Shown here one piece after another: positions 25,189 to 32,925 of a stretch of DNA of 64,000 bases (its first letter is position 1; each line of letters starts with the position of its first letter). Source of the DNA: Chryseobacterium mucoviscidosis (lineage in GTDB: Bacteria; Bacteroidota; Bacteroidia; Flavobacteriales; Weeksellaceae). The position numbers and the translations under genes are program-made. The stretch spans positions 124,001-188,000 of the forward strand of contig NZ_MVAG01000105.1 in assembly GCF_002177115.1 (NCBI RefSeq). The letters run 5' to 3'. The notes beneath the pieces are model-generated. The model was not told the DNA's origin, made no database searches, and was given only the letters and a program-made list of their open reading frames with translations.

Positions 25189-25302
25189 ATCATTTTGTGT
25201 TTTATAATTATTTTTACCACAAAGGTCACAATAGATTCCACAAGGGACATACAATAAATGCTTGAGCTCTTTGTGAAAAACTTTGAGTCTTAGTGGTTAA
25301 TC

Positions 25303-26571
25303 CTAAACAGCATTTTGTTTTCTTTCATAAAATAATGAAATTGCGACCATTGCTATATAAAATAGAAAAAGGAAAATGATTTCTTTCGCAATTCCTACAA
25401 TTCCGCTGTTTCTTAAAATAATATCATAATAAGCATTTAATCCCCAGTTCATCGGAGAGAATTTGGCGATGGTCTGCATAAATTCAGGCATTAAAAATAC
25501 GGGAACCCAGATTCCGCCGACTGCTGCCAAAACCACCACAGAAGTCGCACCAAACGGAGCCGACTGCTCCTGCGTATTGGCAATCGTTCCTAAAAGTACG
25601 CCAAATCCGATGGCTGCCAAACCTGCAAAAATGGTCACGACAATAAGTGGAAACATTTTTCCGGTAACGTCAAATTGCGGAAGATCCATGTATGGGAAAA
25701 GATAAATTCCCACTGCAACCATCAGTAAAAACTGGATCACACAGATGATGAGATACGTAAATGTTTTTCCTAAAATATGAACGAAATACGGAGTCGGGCT
25801 GATTCTCGCTCTTACACTTGTTCCCTGACTTTTTTCTTTAACCAGATTAATAGACAGAGGAACCACAATAAAGAATATCGCAAACAGCGCCCAAGCCGGA
25901 ACATTATGCTGAACGGAATTCGGCATGATGTCTGTTTTTCCTTTTTTCGGAGTGATTTCTTTAAAGCTGATTAAATTTTTAGTTTTTCCGAGATCTTCCG
26001 TAGTTCCCAACTGATCCTGAAAGGCTTTGTAGATCTTTTTGTTCTCAATTTCAAAAACCATTTTGTTGACGGCGGTCATCACATTGTTTTTGAAACCGAT
26101 ATTGGTTGCCGGATCAAAGTACAAATGAATATCATCAGATTTAACGGGACTTTCCTTCACAGATGGCGAGTCATTTTCAAGCCCAAATGAACTGACGATT
26201 GCCTGAACTTTAGATTCTACATTGGAATTGATGTTCTTCGTTAAATTTTTCGGAATAACAATGGCCATCTGATAATCTCCTCCGAAAACTGCTTTTTCGG
26301 CAGATTCTTCGGTGAAATTGGTAAGAAGCTCGAAGGTTTTACCATTTTCGAACTCTTTTTTGATGTTTTGTGAAATCTCAGATTTGTCGTTATCAATAAA
26401 AATAATCGGAATTTTTGTGCCTTCCAGATTTTTAAAGGTAGAATCCTGAATTAAAGTAATGGTGATAATCAGCAGCAAAGGCATCACAAAAATGATGACA
26501 ATTCCTCCGATATCTCTTTTCAGCAAAAGAATCTCCTTGATGAAACTCCGCCACAATTTATACAACAACAT
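25303..26571 (-). CDS. ABC-2 type transporter permease
   Basis: A 422-residue permease: one N-terminal membrane helix (about 20-40), a long extracytoplasmic domain (about 45-220), then five hydrophobic helices, with the NxxP-like ABC-2 block around SAPFGATSVVVLAAVGGIWVPVF. It overlaps the ATPase gene by 14 bases. With the ATPase it should form an inner-membrane exporter of DrrB/YhhJ type, probably for the pigment or its precursor. Confidence 0.88.
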   Translation of the reverse strand: MLLYKLWRSFIKEILLLKRDIGGIVIIFVMPLLLIITITLIQDSTFKNLEGTKIPIIFIDNDKSEISQNIKKEFENGKTFELLTNFTEESAEKAVFGGDYQMAIVIPKNLTKNINSNVESKVQAIVSSFGLENDSPSVKESPVKSDDIHLYFDPATNIGFKNNVMTAVNKMVFEIENKKIYKAFQDQLGTTEDLGKTKNLISFKEITPKKGKTDIMPNSVQHNVPAWALFAIFFIVVPLSINLVKEKSQGTSVRARISPTPYFVHILGKTFTYLIICVIQFLLMVAVGIYLFPYMDLPQFDVTGKMFPLIVVTIFAGLAAIGFGVLLGTIANTQEQSAPFGATSVVVLAAVGGIWVPVFLMPEFMQTIAKFSPMNWGLNAYYDIILRNSGIVGIAKEIIFLFLFYIAMVAISLFYERKQNAV

Positions 26572-27313
26572 CTCGTAATTCTTTTCCGGTTAATGATATA
26601 AAAACGTCTTCTAAATTTTCTGCATTGGAAACCTTACTGATTAATTCTTCAGGTGTTCCGACAGCATGGATTTTCCCATGATCGATGATGGCAATTTTGG
26701 TACAGAATTCTTCCGCTTCCGAAAGGTGATGGGAAGTGTAGATGATGCACGTTCCTTTTTTATTTAAATCCAAAAGATAATCGATAATCGCTTTTTTAGA
26801 CTGAACATCCACACCAACAGTAGGTTCATCCAGAAATAAAACTTTCGGGTTATGAAGGGTTCCTGCAATCAGATTACAGCGGCGCTTCATTCCTCCGGAA
26901 AACTGTTCCACTTTTTTGTCTGCAAATTTCGACAAACCCATGATTTCCAGAGATTCAGTGATCGAATTCTTTAAATTTTTATGACTCAATCCGTAAAGAC
27001 TTCCGAAAAACATTAAATTTTCTCTTGCTGTTAAAGTTGGATATAAAGCATATTCCTGCGGAACAATTCCAATGATTTGTCTCAGTCTGAAACCGTTCTT
27101 CTGAGGCGAAAGTCCGTCAATTGTAAAATGTCCGGAAGTCGGTTTTATCAATCCGGAAAGCATGGAAATCAATGTTGTTTTTCCGGCTCCGTTAGGTCCG
27201 AGAATTCCGTAGATTTCGTTTTTGGCAATACTCAGCGAAATATCGTTTACAGAAAAGTCTTCTGCATTTTTATATTTTTTGTAGAGATTTTTTATTTCTA
27301 TGAAATGTTCCAC
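26558..27313 (-). CDS. ABC transporter ATP-binding protein
   Basis: A 251-residue ATPase with Walker A GPNGAGKTT, Q-loop GIVPQEYALYP, signature FSGGMKRR, Walker B VLFLDEP and H-loop SHH. The start is GTG 27313, one base after the stop of the BtrH-like gene. It couples to the overlapping ABC-2 permease. Confidence 0.92.
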   Translation of the reverse strand: MEHFIEIKNLYKKYKNAEDFSVNDISLSIAKNEIYGILGPNGAGKTTLISMLSGLIKPTSGHFTIDGLSPQKNGFRLRQIIGIVPQEYALYPTLTARENLMFFGSLYGLSHKNLKNSITESLEIMGLSKFADKKVEQFSGGMKRRCNLIAGTLHNPKVLFLDEPTVGVDVQSKKAIIDYLLDLNKKGTCIIYTSHHLSEAEEFCTKIAIIDHGKIHAVGTPEELISKVSNAENLEDVFISLTGKELRDVVV

Positions 27314-27314
27314 G

Positions 27315-28310
27315 TTATATTGCTTTTCTCAGTTTTTTATAAAAAGCTTCTTCCAGATCGGCAATGTGAAGCATTGATTTTGATAATTGGTTATAAATAT
27401 CGCTTTTAGAGTTCCTGTTTTTGTACACTCTTGCAATATCCACCGCAAAATCTCTCCACAGATCACCAATTGCCGTAATTTCTTTAGAAAGTTCTCTTAA
27501 TTCATCATTTTTAAGAATGATGGCTGCTTCCTGTAGAAATGCACCGTAAATAAACCTGAATCCGCCGCCGCCGGTTCCGATTTCTTCCTGCATTCTGATC
27601 AGTTGTCCTAGATAATGATTGGTGGTTTTTGTACCTTTTTTGGCTGCCCATTTCGGAATGCTTCTTGCGACCCATCTCATGGCTTTTACCCCGATAATAG
27701 GAACCGGAGCCAGCATATTTTTACAGGTATCTTTGATTCCTTTTTTGATGGCTTCTTCCAGATTTACATGATCCGGAATGTGAGTAGGGTAGTACATATG
27801 ACCTTTCGGCGGAAGTGCTCCTTTGGCGTATCTCACTTTTTCCAGCTCGGCTTCAGTAAGGGTTGTGGTGTAATCCATCACTGGATCGCTGATCAGGAAT
27901 TTTCCGTCTTCTTTTCCGTAAACAACGAGATTGTGAGCATTAAAATGGAATTTATATTCTTCGGGAAAATAAGTAAGGTTAAAAACACCGACCTGTAAAC
28001 CTGTCGGAATATTATTGTTGAGGTTTCTTTCCAAAGCTTTTTGTGCTTCGGCAGGATTGGAAAATTTTTCTCTTTTGATTTTAATTCCCAGTCTTTTTGC
28101 GGCTTTGCTGAAAATGGCTCCCGGCATTGGACGATAGCTGAAACCCGGTGCGAAATTAACTTTCAGGAAAGGTAAATACACGAAAAATAATCCGGAACCG
28201 ATTCCGAAGATCATAGGCTCGCTGAGCTTCAGTCCTTTATTCAATAGTAAATTGGAGGCAACACCGTTTTCGCAATGGGCAGTCTGGTGATGTTCAAAAT
28301 TAAGTTCCAT
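27315..28310 (-). CDS. BtrH N-terminal domain protein (cysteine acyltransferase-like)
   Basis: A 331-residue protein. The N-terminal part has AHCENGVASNLL with a candidate nucleophile Cys13, then HFNAHNLVVYGKEDGKFLISDP as the matching His/Asp region, the arrangement of the BtrH domain (a papain-like acyl-ACP transferase in butirosin synthesis). The C-terminal half is helical (DUF4872-like). In this cluster it is a plausible enzyme for moving an ACP-bound acyl group to an acceptor, for example the dialkylresorcinol hydroxyl. That role is inference. Confidence 0.8.
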   Translation of the reverse strand: MELNFEHHQTAHCENGVASNLLLNKGLKLSEPMIFGIGSGLFFVYLPFLKVNFAPGFSYRPMPGAIFSKAAKRLGIKIKREKFSNPAEAQKALERNLNNNIPTGLQVGVFNLTYFPEEYKFHFNAHNLVVYGKEDGKFLISDPVMDYTTTLTEAELEKVRYAKGALPPKGHMYYPTHIPDHVNLEEAIKKGIKDTCKNMLAPVPIIGVKAMRWVARSIPKWAAKKGTKTTNHYLGQLIRMQEEIGTGGGGFRFIYGAFLQEAAIILKNDELRELSKEITAIGDLWRDFAVDIARVYKNRNSKSDIYNQLSKSMLHIADLEEAFYKKLRKAI

Positions 28311-28360
28311 TCGTTTCTTGTCTTTTTATCGCGGGAAATGCTTGATTTTCATATTGTAGA

Positions 28361-28387
28361 GATTCTCTTTCCGTCAGAATGAATGAC
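28361..28387. repeat. TGTCATTC-type interspersed repeat fragment
   Basis: AGATTCTCTTTCCGTCAGAA then TGAATGA; in reverse it matches the start of the family seen at 12321 and 18997. Confidence 0.4.
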
Positions 28388-28420
28388 AGTCGGAGGGATT
28401 TTTCTCTTTTAATCAATTGT

Positions 28421-28822
28421 CTACCCTTTGAAGTTTTTTAGTTCATCCACCGAAATACCGAAAGCATCGGCATATTTTTTCAGTACGGAATCGCTTAGTG
28501 TTTTAAATATTTTTGGTTTTCCGTGTCTTTTCACGCGCCACTGCCACATTCCGACATAGGCTGCAAGAACCTGCAGATCCATTTTATTCAGCTCCATGAA
28601 ATAAAAAATGGGGCTTGCTGTATTGTTGGCAACATTTTGTCTTGCTTCTTCAATTCTTTCATTAATCAAAGCCAAAGATTCGTCCAAAGCAGCTTTTTTA
28701 GCTTCCCAGCCAATACTGTTTGCGGTCGTGTAGTTGTTGTTTTCATCTGTAACATACAAAACCTCAGTCATATTCGCTGACTTTAAGTTGCTTTCGTCTT
28801 GTGGAAGGTCTTGCTTTTTCAT
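28421..28822 (-). CDS. Small soluble protein of unknown function
   Basis: A 133-residue, charged, largely helical protein (KKAALDESLALINERIEEAR; YFMELNKMDLQVLAAYVGMWQWRVKRH) ending in KYADAFGISVDELKNF, a helix-turn-helix-like tail. Next to the BtrH-like gene in the same orientation. I do not recognise the family. A regulator or an accessory protein are both possible. Confidence 0.7.
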   Translation of the reverse strand: MKKQDLPQDESNLKSANMTEVLYVTDENNNYTTANSIGWEAKKAALDESLALINERIEEARQNVANNTASPIFYFMELNKMDLQVLAAYVGMWQWRVKRHGKPKIFKTLSDSVLKKYADAFGISVDELKNFKG

Positions 28823-28970
28823 CTGAAATTAATATTGAAAGATGGTTTAAATAGTTCGCTAAGATAATAAAAATGTGCAACATAGTATCATTTGTTTTTA
28901 GAGGATATTATAGGTGTTTATTGTTTATAAATCACCCCAAATCGTTATTTCTCTGTTTTATTTTCGAGCT

Positions 28971-28978
28971 TATATTTG
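28971..28978 (+). promoter_or_regulatory. -7 box for the peptidoglycan-binding protein gene
   Basis: TATATTTG fits TAnnTTTG, 39 bases before the ATG at 29017. It also argues against the longer in-frame start at 28873, which would lie upstream of the promoter. Confidence 0.5.
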
Positions 28979-29016
28979 TTATGATCTTAAGAAATAATAA
29001 CCATAAAATCTATATC

Positions 29017-29829
29017 ATGATAAAAAAACATTTTTTAAAAGAAATTGAAATTTCAGGAACACAGTCAAGAGGAGCTGCGAATTCCTCAAAAGAAGTATCG
29101 AAAATACAAAGCTGGCTTAATCTTTACGCTTTTTTAAATCCTTCAAAAGGAACTTCAACCGGGATTGATGGTGATTTCGGACCGGCTACAGAAAAAGCGG
29201 TGAAGAATTACCAAAAGGCAAACGGACTTACTGAAAATGGCATTGTAACCCAGGAGCTTTTCCGGAAAATGGCAGATCCTATGATTAAAGCTTTTACCCA
29301 GCCTGTTGAGGGAACAGGATTAAGGGAATTGGTCGTGAATGCAGCAAAACAGCATCTTGTTGCCGGAGCACGGGAACTTACGATAAAAGGGGAAGGAAAC
29401 AGAGGTCCTTGGGTGAGAGCTTATATGGATGGTAGTGAAGGAAGGGATCAGCTTTGGTGTATGGGATTTGTGCAGACGATTTTAGATCAGGCAACAAGTC
29501 AGATAGGAGGCAGTTTTACCAATATTGTGAAAAGAAGCTTCAGTTGCGATACGGTAGCTGGTGAAGCGCAGAAAAGAGACAATTTTATTGATTATACTTT
29601 GGTTAGAAATCGTGTATATCATGTTCGGCCGGGCGATATTTTTCTTTTGCAGAGCAGTACAAACAGCCACGACTGGATTCATACAGGAATTGTTGTTGAA
29701 AGTAACGGAGATGTTTTTGAAACCATCGAAGGAAATACCAATGCAGACGGAAGTGAAAACGGCTATGGCGTATTGCGGAGAACCAGAAATTTTATGAATT
29801 CTAAACTGGATATCATCAGAATTGATTAA
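29017..29829 (+). CDS. Peptidoglycan-binding domain protein with CHAP/NlpC-like peptidase domain
   Basis: A 270-residue protein. Residues about 15-85 form a PG-binding type 1 domain (IQSWLNLYAFL, GIDGDFGPATEKAVKNYQ). The rest resembles a CHAP cysteine peptidase/amidase: Cys in DQLWCMGFVQTIL, His in SHDWIHTGIVVE, then ETIEGNTNADGSENGYGV. No signal peptide is visible with the chosen start, so export may need a holin or another route, as with phage endolysins. It is monocistronic, opposite to the pigment genes, with its own promoter and a strong terminator. Cell-wall cleavage is the likely activity. Confidence 0.82.
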   Translation: MIKKHFLKEIEISGTQSRGAANSSKEVSKIQSWLNLYAFLNPSKGTSTGIDGDFGPATEKAVKNYQKANGLTENGIVTQELFRKMADPMIKAFTQPVEGTGLRELVVNAAKQHLVAGARELTIKGEGNRGPWVRAYMDGSEGRDQLWCMGFVQTILDQATSQIGGSFTNIVKRSFSCDTVAGEAQKRDNFIDYTLVRNRVYHVRPGDIFLLQSSTNSHDWIHTGIVVESNGDVFETIEGNTNADGSENGYGVLRRTRNFMNSKLDIIRID

Positions 29830-29845
29830 TCAGGAGAGGGATTAA

Positions 29846-29884
29846 AAACAAAGAAGCTGATCTTTTGGAACAGCTTCTTTGTTT
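29846..29884. terminator. Strong bidirectional terminator
   Basis: AAACAAAGAAGCTG (29846-29859) pairs perfectly with CAGCTTCTTTGTTT (29871-29884) across an 11-base loop. It sits between convergent genes. For the minus strand it closes the darA-darB transcript before the rest of the arm. Confidence 0.8.
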
Positions 29885-29886
29885 AT

Positions 29887-30330
29887 TTATGATTTCACTT
29901 CCTGAATAAATAGAGTAATTTCCGCTCTTATCAGCAGTTCATCATCATTGAATGTCTCACAAAAAATCTGACAGATATTTTCAAACTGTGAAACCAATGA
30001 GGCTTTTGAAATAATTTTGTTGCCGACTTTGGGCAAAGTAAATATTTCAATCTTTTTTATGTTGGTAATGAAGCCAATTACTTTTGTTTCTGTTTCAGGA
30101 TTTTCAAAAAAGCTCTGTCCTAAAATTGAGGAGCAGGTTTGTGCTGCATTTTCTATGAGTCCAGCTTCAACGAATACATTATCGTGAACAAAAATATTGT
30201 CTTCTTTTATTTCAAAGGAAGTAATCACTTTTTCTTTCGTCAATTCCAGAATGTAATCTGTCATCAGCATCGGTTCGCGATGCGGGAGAAAGTTGTGGAT
30301 ATTGATGATGTTTTCTTCCTTAATTTTCAT
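29887..30330 (-). CDS. FabZ/FabA-like hot-dog dehydratase homologue A
   Basis: A 147-residue hot-dog protein: FLPHREPMLMTDYIL (FabZ-like opening), EDNIFVHDNVFVEAGLIENAAQ where the Glu of IEN matches the catalytic acid of FabZ (LIEAMAQ) and a His is present in FVHDN. The HFPG loop itself is lost. Resembles the ApeP-type dehydratase of aryl polyene clusters. Paralogous to the next gene. Confidence 0.8.
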   Translation of the reverse strand: MKIKEENIINIHNFLPHREPMLMTDYILELTKEKVITSFEIKEDNIFVHDNVFVEAGLIENAAQTCSSILGQSFFENPETETKVIGFITNIKKIEIFTLPKVGNKIISKASLVSQFENICQIFCETFNDDELLIRAEITLFIQEVKS

Positions 30331-30353
30331 TGAAATTTCTATTTTATTTTATC

Positions 30354-30386
30354 AGACCTCATAGGTTTTTAAAACCTATGAGGTCT
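30354..30386. repeat. Palindrome, arms AGACCTCATAGGTTTT
   Basis: Near-perfect inverted repeat between the two dehydratase-like genes, of the same design as the palindromes at 19041 and 19168 (CCTCAYAGGTTT). Confidence 0.75.
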
Positions 30387-30398
30387 ATCTAAGTATAA

Positions 30399-30830
30399 TT
30401 ACATTACAACCGTTTTCATTTGAGATTTTGCAATAACCTCATCGTTCAGCTTGGTTACAATATCGACTAAAGTTACGCCCATCATTTCATTGAGAATAGA
30501 AACTTCGGAAGTCAAGGTATCGCCCAATTTAGGTAAAGTATACGCTTCAAAGGTTTTAATGGCTCCGATATATCCTGTAGGAGCTTCTTTTCCCAGCAGA
30601 TAAAATTGATAGCCTGTGTGTAAAGCCACACTTTGCGCCTGATGCTCGATCATTCCCGAAGCCTGAAAAATTCCGTTCTGAACAAAAATATTGTCTTCTT
30701 TAATTTCAAAACCTGAAATCAGGTGGCTTTCGGAATATTCTGAAATGCTGTTCACCATGACGAAAGGAAATCTTTGCGGAATTAAGCTTTCCACAAAGTC
30801 CTGATCGGAGGTTGGTAATCTGTTTTCCAT
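30399..30830 (-). CDS. FabZ/FabA-like hot-dog dehydratase homologue B
   Basis: A 143-residue paralogue of the previous gene: LIPQRFPFVMVNSISE, EDNIFVQNGIFQASGMIEHQAQ. The Glu (MIEHQAQ) is kept, but the His found in homologue A (FVHDN) is Gln here (FVQNG), and LPHR has become IPQR. It may be a non-catalytic partner, so the two could form a heterodimer. The start is ATG 30830, overlapping the DarB stop by one base. Confidence 0.8.
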   Translation of the reverse strand: MENRLPTSDQDFVESLIPQRFPFVMVNSISEYSESHLISGFEIKEDNIFVQNGIFQASGMIEHQAQSVALHTGYQFYLLGKEAPTGYIGAIKTFEAYTLPKLGDTLTSEVSILNEMMGVTLVDIVTKLNDEVIAKSQMKTVVM

Positions 30831-31969
30831 TAGCAAACCGTTAGCAAAGCACAGGAATAAGCAAATCTTCCGCTTTCAGGAACACAAAGCAATACTTTTT
30901 CTCCTTTTTTCAGCTTTCCGGAATTCATTAATTCTTCTAAAGCGATGAAGATAGAACCTGCTCCGATGTTTCCTACTTCAGAAAGGTTGTAATACCATTT
31001 TTCCCAAGGGAAATCCAATCCTACATTGGCAAATTCTTCTTTAAGCCCTTCTTTAAAGTATCCTGAAGAAATATGCGCCAAAACATGGTCGACTGATTCC
31101 GGATCAAGTTCATGCTTATCAAAAGATGATCTTAAACTTTCAGCACCTTTTACCAGAATATATTTATCTAAAATTTTCGTGTCCTGTTTCAATGCAAAAA
31201 TAGACTGTTTCAGCCATTCGTCGGACGGATAATCTGCCCACGATTTAAGGCTTCCGTCTTCCTGTTTTTCGCATCCTGCATACATACAGGCTTCGATCTC
31301 GTGTGCGTAAGAATAGAAATCAATCCATTCTACTTTAAGATTTATTGCGTTTTCTCTCGGTTTGTTTTCAAGTAAAAAAGCGCCTGCTCCGTCGGAAAGC
31401 ATCCATCTTAAAAATTCTCTTTTGAAAGCAATGATGGGTCTTTCTTCCAGTAAAGCCAGATTTTCTGCTTCATGGTTGAATTTATCCGCCGTCATCCATG
31501 CAGACATTCTCTCGGAACCTGCGCAGACTGCTTTATCCTGAACTCCTGCTTTTACAGAAAGGAATCCGTAGTTCAAAGCATTCATTCCGGAGTTGCACAA
31601 TCCGGTTGCGGTATTTATTTCGATAGATTTTCCGATGTTCAGTTCACCGTGTACCATGGATGCGTGAGAAGGCTGAAGCTGATCCGGAGAAGTAGTTCCC
31701 ACAGACAATAGTTTCATGTCTTCCTTTTTGAAGTTTTCATCAAAAAGTCCTTCAATGGCTTTTGCCGTAATCTGGGCATTGGTATGTGTAGGATTTCCTT
31801 CTTTATCTAACGCGTAGTATCTTGTCGTAATTTTGTTATTTCTTAAAATAAGAGCTTTCGCTTTAGATTTTGCACCGTTTATATAACCAAGATACGTTTC
31901 CATTTCATCATTAGAAACCGGCTCATTGGGTAGGTATTTTGATGCTTTTGTTATAAATACGTCGTACAT
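30830..31969 (-). CDS. darB: DarB: ketosynthase III-like enzyme of dialkylresorcinol synthesis
   Basis: A 379-residue KASIII/FabH-fold enzyme that makes the beta-keto thioester substrate for DarA. Nucleophile Cys125 in NTATGLCNSGMNAL, His in VDHVLAHISSGYF (about 295) and Asn in YNLSEVGNIGAGS complete the Cys-His-Asn triad of this class. It is followed within two bases by DarA upstream and overlaps the FabZ-like gene downstream, so it lies within one transcription unit. The darA-darB pair is the diagnostic for dialkylresorcinol and flexirubin clusters. Confidence 0.93.
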   Translation of the reverse strand: MYDVFITKASKYLPNEPVSNDEMETYLGYINGAKSKAKALILRNNKITTRYYALDKEGNPTHTNAQITAKAIEGLFDENFKKEDMKLLSVGTTSPDQLQPSHASMVHGELNIGKSIEINTATGLCNSGMNALNYGFLSVKAGVQDKAVCAGSERMSAWMTADKFNHEAENLALLEERPIIAFKREFLRWMLSDGAGAFLLENKPRENAINLKVEWIDFYSYAHEIEACMYAGCEKQEDGSLKSWADYPSDEWLKQSIFALKQDTKILDKYILVKGAESLRSSFDKHELDPESVDHVLAHISSGYFKEGLKEEFANVGLDFPWEKWYYNLSEVGNIGAGSIFIALEELMNSGKLKKGEKVLLCVPESGRFAYSCALLTVC

Positions 31970-31970
31970 T

Positions 31971-32885
31971 CTATTTTAAATTAATTCCTTGTAAATATTC
32001 TCTTTGTTTCTTTCTTTTAAACCAGAAAACAGGTGTTGTTAATAAGTGTAAAACCAATACGATAGGTGAAATGATCCATATCGCAGCCATCAAATATACC
32101 TTAAAGAATTTAATAAGCAATGGTCGTTTTTCTTTTTTCTTCATGATAAGGTTTGACCAGATGGTGAAAATTTTGTTTCCCACTTTCTCTACCCTTACCA
32201 GAAAAGCGCGGATTTCCACCGCTCCGTTTTTCACCAGATCAGGCTGTAAAGTATCCAGATCATTTCTGCTGAAATGTTTTTCAATAATTTCCCCGTATTT
32301 TACAGAACCTTTTATTTCTTCATCCGAAACTCCTGCTGCAGGAAGAATTCCCGATTTTTCTTTTTTTCCGGTGGTCATCCAGCGAAGAATCGTAAGAACA
32401 CTGGTGTAATTGTCGTGTCGGTCTACCAAAGCGATATTTCCTACCAATTTGGCGTTTAAGTTCTTTAAATATACTTTCAGTTTTTCCTGAGAATACATCC
32501 ACATATTTCTTGTTGCCGAAACGGTAACAACCGGAGTGTCTTTCAGGATATTTTCCGCAAAACCACTTTTCAGGAATGAAATGATCGGGATGGAGGGTGT
32601 TAAATACCAAACCTGATAACCAAAGATAATCAAATCAAACTTTTTGTTAACCGCTTCTTCCGGCGGCGGCAGAATTTCACTCGGGATCTGCAGGTAAGAT
32701 TCCGGAAAGGTATTGAAGAATACATCATTCGGCCACGGAAAAGGAAAGTCTTTTTTCAGCTTAATATTGTAGTACGTAACATTGTACTCCTCCTTTTTGG
32801 CTTCAAAAGGTAGGGCAATGTTTTTTACAATATCGGTAAGCTGTCCGGTTTGTGAATAATATATAACGAGTATATCTTTTTGCAT
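31971..32885 (-). CDS. darA: DarA: dialkylresorcinol condensing enzyme
   Basis: A 304-residue protein, flavodoxin-like at its start (ILVIYYSQTGQLTDIVKNIA) with a PWPNDVFFNTFPESYLQIP block and VWYLTPSIPIISF, ending in a membrane helix (about 268-290) and a basic tail. It is the DarA type that joins two acyl chains into the 2,5-dialkylcyclohexanedione precursor of dialkylresorcinols. One base separates it from darB. A -7 box 21 bases upstream gives it a possible separate promoter. Confidence 0.92.
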   Translation of the reverse strand: MQKDILVIYYSQTGQLTDIVKNIALPFEAKKEEYNVTYYNIKLKKDFPFPWPNDVFFNTFPESYLQIPSEILPPPEEAVNKKFDLIIFGYQVWYLTPSIPIISFLKSGFAENILKDTPVVTVSATRNMWMYSQEKLKVYLKNLNAKLVGNIALVDRHDNYTSVLTILRWMTTGKKEKSGILPAAGVSDEEIKGSVKYGEIIEKHFSRNDLDTLQPDLVKNGAVEIRAFLVRVEKVGNKIFTIWSNLIMKKKEKRPLLIKFFKVYLMAAIWIISPIVLVLHLLTTPVFWFKRKKQREYLQGINLK

Positions 32886-32905
32886 GGGTTCTCCTTATTC
32901 GTTTA

Positions 32906-32913
32906 CAAAAATA
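32906..32913 (-). promoter_or_regulatory. -7 box upstream of darA
   Basis: Minus strand TATTTTTG (TAnnTTTG), 21 bases before the darA start, in the 40-base gap after the MMPL gene. Confidence 0.4.
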
Positions 32914-32925
32914 TGCTTTTCATAT

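Noticed and set aside
28873-29016. Longer N-terminus for the peptidoglycan-binding protein
   Set aside because: It would begin upstream of the -7 box at 28971-28978 and adds an unlikely Cys/Phe-rich stretch.
29017-29829. Prophage remnant
   Set aside because: The endolysin-like protein is alone; no other phage genes, attachment sites or integrase nearby.
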